64,000 nt of DNA from Nymphaea colorata (taxonomy: Eukaryota > Streptophyta > Magnoliopsida > Nymphaeales > Nymphaeaceae): positions 2,458,143 to 2,522,142 of the forward strand of contig NC_045138.2 in NCBI RefSeq assembly GCF_008831285.2. The letters run 5' to 3'. Position 1 is the first letter of the stretch, and each line of letters begins with the position of its first letter. The notes beneath the pieces are model-generated. The model worked only from the letters and a program-made list of their open reading frames with translations, ran no database searches and had not been told where the DNA came from. Made by a program: the position numbers and the translations under genes. Shown one piece after another: positions 21,101 to 34,325 of the stretch.

Positions 21101-22875
21101 GATCTCAATAAGTAACGATGAATATCAATTCTATTCAAACAAGTTTGTCGAGCCTTAATCGAGTCATGCTTGAGCTAACACATAATGATGAATATCAATT
21201 CTATTCAAACAAGTTTGTCGAGCCTTAATCGAGTCAAGTTCGAGCTCAACACGTAACTGCCGAGTCGAGCTCGAGGTGCTTCCATCAAGCTATCCTCGAG
21301 GTCGAGCCGAGTTAAGTTCGAGGTTTCATTAATTGAGCCGAGCTTGAACTGATTGAACTCGGGCTCAAATTGATGTGACATGAAAAATCAGCTGAAAGCC
21401 AAAGCAAAAGTGAAGACATTCTTGGCAGCCATTGATCCATCTCCAACCACCCTTAGCTTTTTTTAGTTATCAATAGCATTCGACAAAATGTCGTCCCAAA
21501 TAATAAGACCAAGGTAACTTTTTGGGTGCACTTAAAATCAATTCAGGAACAGAATTGACCCATTGAATCGGCTGATCTGCGTGTCCGGGTGAACCAGTAG
21601 TGAACCTTGACAAAAAAAAAGTTAATTTTTTAAATAAATAAAAAATGACATATAAATAACAAAAAGTTTAAGAAATAGACCTAAAAATAGGTTGGAATGT
21701 GACAAGGTGTGCCCTTGAATGAGCCATAGAATTAAATAAATTTTCCAACCAATTCAATTTGAATTTTATGAAAACAATGTTTTTTTTTTATGAAAATTAA
21801 GTGTGGGTTGAGAGGGAGGCAGAATGTCCTTGTGTTATACCCAAGTTTTTCACAAACTTAAAAATATAAAATTTTAAGGAGCACCAATATGTAAATGAAA
21901 AAAAATGTTCATAAATATCAATATGAAAAATGAAAAGATTTTTATAGTCTGTATGGGCCGTTGCCCATATATAACTCACACCTACCTTTTATAAATATCA
22001 ATATAAAGATTTTTAGAGTCTGTACCTGCTTTGCTTTTGTTTTTGTGTGATGCTTTGGGGTGACTAATGTTGGTACCTGATAGGTGGTTGGACTCGAGCC
22101 CAAGCTCAAACTAAAAAAAAAACAGAGTTTCGGGTCAGCCCAAGTAAGTCCGATTAAGTTCGGTTCAGTTGGATAAGATTTTTTTAATATATATTTTATT
22201 GTTTTTTATATATAAATATAATATTTTATTATGATTAATTATATTTATATATTATTTTATGTTTAAAATATATATTTTTTAATTTAATTAAACCGGACTG
22301 AGGTTGGATTTTAAGTAAGTTGAGATCCAAACTGTTTCGGATGTGGGGCCGACCCTAAGCCAAGAGTCGAAACTAGTTTTAGTTGACCGCCCTTTAATAA
22401 AAAAAATACCGAAACCAAACATGGCTCGTGACACAGTTACAAGAAATATTAATTTTCTATGCAGATGAGTTGAGCAATCTGGTGATCGAATGAACAGATT
22501 GAAGCCTACTCTTACAATATTTTATGGATCAAATCTGAGTCGAAGTTGGTGTTGGCTTGTGATGAACCGACGTGATGTCACCCATGACACCAGCCAAGGA
22601 AAACTTTTCCATCCGTCATCCTCAACGAGTGCTGGAAAAGTATGAGCTCACGCCGTGCTTTGACTCAAAACCGCAGAAAATAGCCTGAAGCTTATGGGAT
22701 TACCTGAAACACCATCCTCCGTCTGCTGAATTTCTTCGTCCTCTGCCTCTTCGCGGCAAAAATGGAAAAGTGGTGTTAACGTGGAGCACGCCGGCGGCCG
22801 ACTGGCGCATAATTTTCCTGGAGGGACCGGCGGCAATCTCCGGTCATTAAATGTCCCAACTTTCTCACGGTTTGC
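18200..22875. other. Spacer between OPR-c and OPR-d
   Basis: No gene is seen. The first 300 bases still resemble the 3' regions of OPR-a and OPR-b (for example TTTCAAGGAGATTCCAACAC). The GGTAACTTGTGT block recurs at about 20,508. A CTCGAG-rich element lies at 20,836-21,367. From about 21,400 to the start codon the DNA matches that upstream of OPR-b. OPR-d has an extra GC-rich 97-base segment at 22,753-22,849. Confidence 0.65.
20836..21367. mobile_element. CTCGAG-rich hAT-like element with internal 70-bp repeats, right end lost
   Basis: The left end TAGGGGTGAACAAAGAGTCG matches the intact element at 41,617. Inside, a unit beginning GAATATCAATTCTATTCAAA occurs at about 21,049, 21,120 and 21,190, giving three units of 70-71 bases. 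The right terminus is missing; the sequence passes at about 21,367 directly into the duplicated OPR-upstream block. Confidence 0.6.
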
Positions 22876-22882
22876 TATAAAA
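22876..22882 (+). promoter_or_regulatory. TATA box of OPR-d
   Basis: TATAAAA lies 95 bases before the ATG in a type-B promoter otherwise shared with OPR-b, with a GAGAGAGG-rich leader. Confidence 0.65.
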
Positions 22883-22976
22883 GGACTGCATTGCTTCTCC
22901 GCTGCCATCCGCGTCTCTGGCAATTTGTAGTGAGAAAGTAGTGAGAGAAACGGGAGGGAGGAAGAGAGAGGTAGCC

Positions 22977-25422
<2,446 letters not shown>

Positions 25423-28400
25423 AGTCTATACATGTTCATCAAATAAAGTTGCAGGGGAGGTGAGGCTGCTGAGATCAAATCCGTTCACCTTCGTTTAGAC
25501 ATATGAAGATTAATAACATGTACTTTTGTGTAAATCTTGCCCCCACATTGATCTCGTGCATCTTGGGTTCAAGAATTGAAGTGTCCCGGTTGTTGATCCT
25601 GCTACATAGGCTTTTATTAGGCTCCCAAGGATGCTGTATCTGAGGTTCTGAATAGCAGTCTAAGCATTGCAGTTAGGAATCATGAGGTGCGGGATGTTTT
25701 ATCTAATGAGTTCAGAGGTTTAAGTAGACTATGGAATTTTGTTTCAGTGAGAATAAGGAAATTTAATATGCTCCATATTTTTTATTTTTGTTCTTCTTGG
25801 TGAGTTTTGATTATTGATCATGCTGTAGCACTTCTATTTGGCTCATTTCTTGTGAAGGCTTTCTGATCTCTCTTCTAGTTGAGCCAGAAACCATTTTGAC
25901 ACTTGAACAGCATCGTGTCAGTGTACCAAAAAACTTGTGTCTTTGATCGCTTCATACGTGCAATGGGGTTTATATTAGATTTGAACATGTGAGACAGTGA
26001 TTCATGCTTGTCAACCCTGATTAGCTTTTCCCTGACTTGGAAAGTATTTATTGGCAGTGTTTATGTGGTTTCGTCTGATTGGAGAAACCTTTGGCAGTGT
26101 TAAAATTAAAAGTATTTATTGCATACCTTCTCAAAGGACATGCCTTAAGATTGATGCTTTCAAGTTAAACACTAAGAACCTAGCTTGGATTGGTGTTCAT
26201 GTGTTCATGTGTATTTTAGATGTGAACCCAGATTTATTTGCTGGTTTAAATGTTTCAGTAGTTAGAGGTTTCATTCTCTTCATGTGATTATGTCTAATTC
26301 TTGAAATACCATGGGAAAGTTTGGCTTTTTATGATGCCGAAAGATCTACAAAAATCTATTTGAAGATCAAGTCTTCAAAACCTTGTGAAGGTCAAGTCTT
26401 CCAGGTTGAAAAGGAACCAATTTGGGAGATCAATGGGTCAGATTTTTCTGACTACCAGCAGATATCACGACTTTGATAGTTTGATTGGTCAGGTTTGGTA
26501 AAGAAAAGCAAATGTGGTAGGAAAATAATTAATCAAGTTTTGCAGTTTGCTTCCTTTGCTGCATCTGAATATGGTTTCCCACCTGGCTAGCTAATATCGA
26601 GCTTTGTTGGATCTTGAAATATCTTGACCAGACCAGAACTTAAGCCTCAATCTTCTGTGCTTCATGATTTTCCCAAATCAATTTACTTCTTAAAGTTCCT
26701 GTCTGGTGGTAAAACTCTTCTTAATCTATGTCCAGTTTGTGCTTTATCCATTGGCAAACTCTTATATTAGCATGTGCCGCCTGCGGCTTTAATCAAGTTA
26801 GGACTTTTCCGGCTTGTCTTGCACACATTCAACATAAGTTCGAATCCAGACTAAATCCTCTTAAGAGCAACAGTAGAACCAACTGCATGTGCGTCCTTTG
26901 ACACTGTGCTGTGCATAACATTTGCAAAGAGTGATGTCCTTTCGATGTGAATCGCAATTGCCCGAATCACACACAGCCAATTACCAACTCCGTTACACTG
27001 ATTACTTAAACACAAAGATTGGCATTTTATCTGTATCTTCTTTTTCACCTTATTATTAAATTGCCCAACAGCAACGATGTTTGATCTAGTTGTCAATATA
27101 CTCTTATCAGTTCATTGTCAAGCCTCACAGAGTCATATGTGTGGTCTAAGTTGTAGGATAACGCACACACATTTGGTGACCTGAACTCAATTTGAACGAC
27201 GGCCAAATGCCAACTTCACTGTGCCGACTTAACTCTGGCTCGGTGTGAATTCTTTCTAGGCCTGCTGCCTCCATTACTCGACCTTTTCTGCCTTACTTTA
27301 CAGGATGTATAAGACTTCTAGTTGCCAAAGTGGATAAGAGTTTTAGGAACTCAAAACAGATCATTTTCACACAGATTGGAAAAGCCAAAACTGTTCTTCT
27401 CAAGCTTGGACTAAGACGTAAAGATCAAAGTCTCAATGATAGAAGTGATTGGATGTAAAGAGACGAGAACAGAAAAAGAAATGTCGTAAGCTAGGAATCG
27501 TCAGGGCATTAGCATCATTTTCGTCTGTAACACTATTTGACAGTGCTGGTAGTGGCAGAACAAGTCAAAATTGGCAGCAACGAATGTCCTAAAGCTGTTG
27601 AAAAGAAGCAGCATCCTTTCTGCTTGAAAGTTTGTGGGAATCTAATTCCCCAAGCGTACGGGGTTGAGGCAGGAAGGGATTTACTGTACCTTTCTTTTCT
27701 CTTGCATGCATAGGTACATCCATACGTGTGTGTACCAAAGCATGACCGTTGCTTGCACGGGCGTGTGCATTCAAGAGAGACATAGCAGACAAAATGAAAA
27801 TATAATTGCCGAAAGAAGGGGCGACAATGTCTCCAAAAGTTACAAAGAAAGTGGCAAACAAAAGAAGAAAAGAAAATACAAAAATACAAAATTCTGAAGA
27901 GAGAGAGAGAGAGAAAGAGAGAGCTTTGGTTTTGGTTTCTCACGTTAACATTTCATTGGGTAGTTTCCTTATTTAATTGAACCAAATGAATGTTAGGTAG
28001 ATGTGCCGCAAGGGGGCATATAGATAACTGCACAACAAAGCAGCTTACATTCGATACACCCGACATTCGAGTCCGGTTGTGTTACTTTTTTGGACTGCAA
28101 TCAATGGTAAACATGACACCCAAGTTAAAAGAATATCCCGGATGTTCATCCAAGTTCTAAAACAAGTCAAAACCTTATTGATACGAGATTTATGACCTTG
28201 AGGGTTCTATGCTAAAGACGGTTTCTCCTAAATAAACACTAAAAAAAATGTTAGATATATGTTGATCTCCGGACTGTTTTTCATGTTAAACTCATGCTAC
28301 CATACATTAATTTTATTACCACAGAAATGAGTCGCTTAGGGTTTAGGGTTTAAACTAATGACCCAAAAGTGAGTGCAAACCCATGTGTCCATGGTATTGT

Positions 28401-28934
28401 CCTTGTAAGACGGTTTGTGGATTTATTGTCCTTATAAAAGAACCGTATGTTAAAGGCCCGTTGTCACATAAAACGCGTACTATTTAAAAAAAAGTACGTA
28501 TTGTTCGAAAAACAAACACGTATAGTACTCGAGAAATAAGTAAGCCATATAAAACAACAATTAGACACAACTTTTTTAAAAAATTCTAGAAAATAAAAAA
28601 CATGAAAAAATGCATATTGTACATATTTTTTCTTTTTTCTTATTAATTTTTAGTATTTATTAAATGTTTTAAATTTTTTGAAAAATTATCGAGATTTTAT
28701 CAAGATATACAACTTTACTGTATTATGCTCGAGAAATTTCTCGCCTTATAATACCCATACACGATATATGTGACAATTGTTAAAGCTACGTTTGACAGCC
28801 TCGGATATGATATCTACGTTACTAAGCATCCAAGGGGTCCTAAAACAATGTAAGTGTGATTTTATGATGTAATGCAGATTTCAAATATGCAATTGTGGAA
28901 TCCACTGTTCGCTTCAGCAGTGGATTGCACTTAA
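25423..28934. other. Non-coding region downstream of the OPR array
   Basis: No convincing gene is seen; open frames are short and lack family motifs. Features are a GA run at about 27,898-27,923, AT-rich stretches after 28,480, and a double telomere-type motif TTAGGGTTTAGGG near 28,337. The DNA from 25,423 is not repeated after the other OPR copies, so the array ends here. Confidence 0.55.
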
Positions 28935-28942
28935 CCAGTGTT

Positions 28943-29291
28943 TAAGGCTGTACATGAGTCGAACCAGCTTGACTAAACAAACTCGAGCTCGGGCTCAACT
29001 TACTTAAGTCGCTTTAACTCTTTTTTGTTAAGATGTCTTGTTTCTTTTAACTCGCTTAGCTCGTCCATGCATTTAACTTAATTATTCAACTATGATGAAC
29101 CGGTTTTACGTAGTTGAGTCTACCCAAGTTCTTATCACTCGAATTCGACTCATTTAACACTGACTCATTTAACACTTCAAGTATGAATTTAAACTTGAGC
29201 TCGGCTGGTTTATAATGAATCGAGCTCGAGTCTAATTTTTTTGAGCGAGGTGGAGTTGAGCCCAAACTGGCTTGATTCTTGTACAGTCCCA
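28943..29291. mobile_element. hAT-like MITE between two copies of a hairpin repeat
   Basis: Ends are TAAGGCTGTACA and TGTACAGTCCCA, which are imperfect inverted repeats. The interior is rich in ACTCGAGCTCGGG-type words. Candidate 8-bp flanks CCAGTGTT and CCAGCATC agree at 5 of 8 bases. On each side lies a 42-base repeat (28,898-28,938 and 29,309-29,350) with inverted arms AATCCACTG and CAGTGGATT. Confidence 0.55.
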
Positions 29292-29350
29292 CCAGCATCT
29301 AAGATAAGGAATCCACTGTTTGTTTCAGCAGTGGATTTCACTTACCCAGC

Positions 29351-31002
29351 AGCTGTCAAACATGAACTAAATTTATTATTTTGATTTTATTTTATGACAA
29401 GGAAGCAACTTTTGGCTCATGGAAAAGAGAGAATATATATTTTGGGTGATGAGCCTTTGCAATTCCTTTGGCTTGAATGTTCTAAACCGACCCACAAACC
29501 TCAACTGTGCTCCCGGGCATCAAACTTTGCATTGATTATTTATTTATTTTTGAGAAGACAAAGAAAGAACAACAAAAATTCAACATACATTGTTAGGCTT
29601 CTGGTTGGTGAAACCCTCTTCGATCCCCCGTTACAATTGAATCTACAGATCATGAAAACTCGAGAAACTGAATTCTTATTCATATCATGATCATGTCATA
29701 TTTTAAAATATTTTAAAAATATTTTTTCATTATTTTTATTTTTTTAAGAAAAATGATTTTTTAAATCAACTCATGAGCTAGTGGAGAGAAAAGGAGCTTC
29801 TGGGGACTTGAGATTTAGAACTTCGTGTAAGAACTCACCGGATTCAATGGTTGCCTTTTCATGGGCAATCAATAGTGCAAAGATAAATTTCAAGAAAGTG
29901 ACCTTTTGGCCCTATTTTTTTTATGTAGAATTTAAAAAAGAGCTACCATTTGCATAAAAACAATACTTTTCATGAAAATCATCAAACTACAATTTTTTTT
30001 TTATAGAAAAAATTTCATTAATATGAGCAGCAGAAAAAGTAGCTACAATTTTTTTTTCCCAATCCCATTATCTCTTACCAAACTACATTCTTATTGTTTT
30101 AGCTCACAATAAGTTAACTCTATGATGACCATATATAGAAATTTTTATAACAAATGCATGTCTTTTTTTTCAAAATACAGAAAAAATAGCCCAAAGTGGA
30201 AATTTTCTAGTGTTTACATGTGGCTCCTCCCCTTTGTTTTGTCATCATATATGTGCTAATTACTAGCCTTTTTTTTTTCTCCAACGCAAAGTTTCAACTT
30301 AATTTATTCAATTATTCTAATTGAGCATGAAGAATCCTTTTATTCCACCTTTGAATGCCTTCCACCAAGATGACATATATCCTCCCTTTATTTTTTCTTT
30401 AACAACCCTAGAATCCTTCACTTTGGACACAGAATAAGGCTATGGCTTCCACATGTTCATCTAGGAAGGGCTCAATTCCCATGAGAAGACTGCCAAATGC
30501 AAAGGTGGGGCTCTCCTATTGCTTCAACCAAACACTTAGCTCCCACTTTACATGGGCGTACAAATTTGGGTATCTAAAGATTCTAAACAATGTGTTTTAT
30601 ATATCTGCTAGATGCTCAGCCCTCAAAAAAAAATATGCAAATGAGTGGATTGTCCACATTGGGATCTTTTTCACTATAGAACATCTTTTTTTTTAAGGCC
30701 TTGTAGTCATAGCGGGCTTAAGAAAAAGTAGGAATCTTTTTTTTCAAGAGGGTCCCTTGAGATGATAGAAAAGAACATTATGAATTGAGGGAAGGGAAGT
30801 CATTTATTCCATTCTATTGCCCGGCTAAATGCTGGAGCGCCTAACCAACTCCTTGTCTCCATAGGGTATATGGTCTGCTTTCGGTGTTTCGATGAACTGC
30901 TCCTACTATGCTTCAATTTGTGTATTGGTAACCTTTTTTTTACAGTATAAAGTGTTTGATATATTGGGAATTTGAAACGGAGACTGGTCGCCTGCTAGCC
31001 CC
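29351..31002. other. AT-rich non-coding stretch
   Basis: No gene or recognisable element is supported. There are several A and T runs. The end (about 30,890-31,000) resembles the DNA just before the CTCGAG-rich element at 20,836; both contain GGTCGCCTGCTAGCCC. Confidence 0.45.
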
Positions 31003-31010
31003 CACACTAC

Positions 31011-31491
31011 TAGGGCTGTTCATGAGCGAGTTCGAGCGAGTTGAGCCAGCTAGAACTCGCTTGTGTGTCTTGAAAGGAACTCAAACTCGGCCCAAGCTCG
31101 ACTCAAGTTCAATTTCATTAGCTCGAGCTCGACTCGGCTTGAGTTCTTAAAACTCGAACTCGGCTTGATTAAGCTCGAGCCGAACATTGGCTTGAGCCAA
31201 GCCAAGCATTTCAAAAATTTATGTTTTAAAGGAAGAGGTCACATGCATACCCATTTGAGCAATCTATTTTTTTTTATAACTTTATGAGACATATTTTACA
31301 TATTTTCTTTCTCGAGCTTAAACCAGTTTAACCGAGCCGAGCCCACTTAACTCGACCTCGACTCGTTTAGGTTGTCGAGTTCATTTCTTAACTTGAACTC
31401 GACTCGTTTAATAAATGAGTCGAGTTCAAGTCAAGTTTATCGAACGAGTTTGAGTCGAAGTCGAGTTAGTTCGACTCGTTGAACAGCCTTA
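31011..31491. mobile_element. CTCGAG-rich hAT-like MITE
   Basis: It runs from TAGGGCTGTTCA to TGAACAGCCTTA, nearly perfect inverted ends. Flanking 8-mers CACACTAC and CACATTGT agree at 5 of 8 positions, consistent with an old hAT-type target duplication. The interior consists of GAGCTCGA and GACTCGTTTA words plus an AT-rich centre. Confidence 0.6.
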
Positions 31492-31975
31492 CACATTGTA
31501 CATTGCTACAACACCCGCTGGCACATTTATTCCTTTCTAGCAACTGCAAAATTTGATAAGGAAACAAGATCAAAAAAGAAATATGACAATAAAGAACTAA
31601 AAGCATGCTACTTGGAACTTTTCCATAGTGGGACATGATGTGCATCACTTGCTTGCCTGGATGGCCAGTAGTTCAAGATGGAAAGCTCGTATCTTAGTGT
31701 TTCATGTGTCATGGTGATTAAAAAGATGTGACCATGGGTGATGCTAGCCAGCTTCTAATGCATGTCCAAAACATTTATTTTTGAGTAGTTGGCATGAGGA
31801 CATTTATTTTTTTTTTTACTTTCACAATTTTTTGTGGCATTTTAATGCAAAAGTCCCCTCGTTTATTGAAATGTTGTAAAAATGCAATGATAGTAGTTGT
31901 CATGTCCACATCAACATGTCTAAGAGCATATTCTATTTGTCATGTTCATGTCATGTTTGGAGATGAACAAGCTTA

Positions 31976-32074
31976 GACGCTGTTTGGGAATGTAAACAGT
32001 CCAATGAATCTAACTAATTTTTTGGGTTAGATACATGGAACAGTAACATAATGTTCCTATTCCTAAACGGCGTC
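31976..32074. mobile_element. 99-bp PIF/Harbinger-like (Tourist-type) MITE
   Basis: The ends GACGCTGTTTGGGAAT and ATTCCTAAACGGCGTC are 16-bp inverted repeats with two mismatches. The element is flanked on both sides by TTA, the target duplication expected for this superfamily. It has no coding capacity. Confidence 0.75.
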
Positions 32075-32701
32075 TTAGGGATATCGATGCATCGAATTTG
32101 GATTGAATATTTAAGATAATTACTACCAAAAAATCAAATATGTTAAATAATTTAACATCCAATTGAGAAATTGAACCAGATTCAAATTTAAGACATGACA
32201 TCTTATCATATTCATGTTTGGATTCGGTTTTAAATAATAAAATATATGCCCACTTGGATTTGGTTTAACTTCAAATTCAGTTTCAAATTAAGTATTGTAT
32301 ACTGATTTCCATACATATTGACAGTCAGCTCCTAATTTATCATAATGAAGTTCAGATTTGGTTGTATACATAAAAGTCATATTCAAATTTGAACATGAAA
32401 ATAAAAATTGGGATTCGGATTGTGAATTTTAAAATTGAATACAAACATGGTGTAGATTTTTTTCTATTGGTATTTGAATCCAAATATGTGAACATCCAAT
32501 AAATCCAGTATGGTAAAAAGTACATCCATAGGGAATTGAATCCATTGGGATCCCTAAAACAAACAATTCATGCATTCAACCCCATCATCTATGTTGTGTT
32601 TAGAGTATAAAACACTATCATAAGGGTTGGAACCCAAATTTTTTCCTAGGGGGATGAGAGTAGTTGACTGTTGGAGGGGCCAATATATTTTCCAAAAGTT
32701 A
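32075..32701. other. AT-rich element remnant with TTTGGAT and AAATTTGAA words
   Basis: It begins TTAGGGATATCGATGCATCG. It contains many short degenerate words such as TCAAATTTGAACATG and ends near GTGAACATCCAAT. It resembles the elements at about 33,027 and 40,285, so it is probably a decayed member of the same MITE-like family. No gene. Confidence 0.4.
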
Positions 32702-33024
32702 AGTTTGTACCTGGGCCAAAATAAAAATTCCAAAAAATTAGCATGTAAATTCTAAATTTCCTAAATTTGAAAGGGGCCATTGCCCTAGGTGGGCCCACCT
32801 CGGCTCCGACACTATATTCTTTTGAAAAAAATTGCATCTGGGCCGAAATAAAAAATCCAAAAAAATAAGCATGTAAATTCTAAATTTCCAAAATCTGAGG
32901 GAGGCCATGGCCCCTACTGCCCCCACAATATATTTTTTGAAAATTTGTACCTAGGCTGAAATAAAAATTTCAAAAATTTGACCACATAAATTCTAAATTT
33001 TTATAATCTGAGGGGAGCCATGGC
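32702..33024. repeat. Degenerate tandem repeat, three units of about 115-125 bp
   Basis: Each unit contains TTGTACCTGGGCC or a variant, AAATAAAAATTCC, CATGTAAATTCTAAATTT and GGCCATGGCCC. Units start at about 32,702, 32,830 and 32,946. The words resemble common plant repeat debris rather than a gene. Confidence 0.65.
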
Positions 33025-33026
33025 AC

Positions 33027-33400
33027 TAGGGATGTCAATGAATTGGATTTGATCAAATATACTCTTAATCATATCTGTTTTTTCGGATATTCACATATTC
33101 AAATTCAAATATAGAAAAGTCATATCTGAATCTGAATCCAAAATCTGACTTACAATTTGAATTCATCTGAATCTGATTTTTATATTTATATCTGAATCCG
33201 AATCTGAATTTTGAACCAAATTTTTCCAGTTTTCAGCATTAGATATAGGATATTTGTCTAAAAATAAATCAGATCCAAATGCATATCTAAATCCAATCTG
33301 ATTTCTTAATCAAATATTAATTTTTTTGTGTCATACCTAATTTTTTGGTACCGATTCAGTTAGATATCTGATTCAAATAGGATATATTGGCTTTGCCCCC
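33027..33400. mobile_element. MITE-like element, GGGATGTCAATG family, one end only
   Basis: It starts TAGGGATGTCAATGAATTGG and carries AAATCTGAATCTGAATCC-type words. It closely resembles the element in AGL12 intron 6 at about 40,285-40,655. The right terminus was not found. Confidence 0.4.
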
Positions 33401-34283
33401 TGCTGTTCTTGTATTCAATCCCCTCATAAGATGGTAGCTCATATTCATGAGCCAGAAAAGGTTTTCTTTTTTTTTTTCCTTTTTCTTTTTCTTTGCTGTT
33501 TCCTGATTTATTTTTATGGAGGGGCTTTTTGCCACTGGTTTTCATTGTTTGTGCACATAGTATTTATAGTATGATACTCTCTCTCTCTCCCTCTCTCTCT
33601 CTCATGGGCTTTTGGTGCCAAAATGGGTGGACAGCAACAGAAAGATGAAATGTCCTTGGAGAAATGTATGTTTAGTTCCAAAGCTTCACTCCTGCCAACA
33701 ACCAGGGAATTGGATAAGTAAAAAATTTTGATCTTTCCCTTGCCTTGTGCTTTGCTGACATTTGGATAGGACACTCTTGTTTGTTGGTTAGCACCATACT
33801 GTTCTTGTGCACATTTTTATTATCTTTGTGCAAAAGTATGCATGCGCACACATGCACGTATGCATATCAATGATATAAAAACCGCGATTACGACCAAATC
33901 AGTGGCAAACCAATTCGATTCAGTGGCTGATCTATAGGTGCCATGCTTCATTTTTATTATATCTACAAAGTTTTAAGGATTTTTATTCTCAATTTCATTT
34001 AATTTAATTTTAAGAATAAATATAATAATATCTATTTGGATTCACAAAAGCCCATTCTATTCAAAAACCCTGTTTTTTTATAACATTGGTGTGCATGCAT
34101 CCAAGTATGCGATGTGTGCTTTAAGCTTGCACTAGAGGGATGGGAAAGAAGACAAAAGGATACATTTTGAGGTATGAGACACTTCATACATGTGCAAATG
34201 AGTTTTCAAACATGAGACAAAGTGCCCCAAGGGGTATGGGTGGAGCCAAGGTAGGGCCTGCTTGGGCCTTGGCCCCACCTCAA

Positions 34284-34286
<3 letters not shown>
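33401..34286. other. Non-coding stretch with CT run
   Basis: There is a CTCTCTC tract at about 33,576-33,602 and a pyrimidine-rich tract at 33,460-33,500. No gene or clear element is seen. Confidence 0.4.

Positions 34287-34322
<36 letters not shown>
34287..34322. repeat. (TA)n microsatellite
   Basis: About 18 TA units lie between CTTGGCCCCACCTCAAATT and CATGAAAAATTTCTGGCTC. The flanks are typical of decayed plant transposon ends, so the tract probably grew inside an old element. Confidence 0.85.

Positions 34323-34325
<3 letters not shown>

Noticed and set aside
26780-26850. GTTCGAATCC resembling a tRNA T arm
   Set aside because: The flanks do not pair as a tRNA, and the A box is missing at the required distance.
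27533-27943. 136-codon open frame on the minus strand
   Set aside because: It is rich in Phe, Cys and Ser from a CT-rich tract, has no known motif and overlaps other equally long chance frames.
28040-28085. tRNA-like B-box phrase ACATTCGAGTCCGG
   Set aside because: No acceptor stem, anticodon arm or correctly spaced A box could be found around it, so a tRNA or SINE call is not supported.
30442-30696. 84-codon open frame starting MASTCSSRKG
   Set aside because: It has an ATG, but no recognisable family, no partner exons and AT-rich composition like the surrounding spacer.
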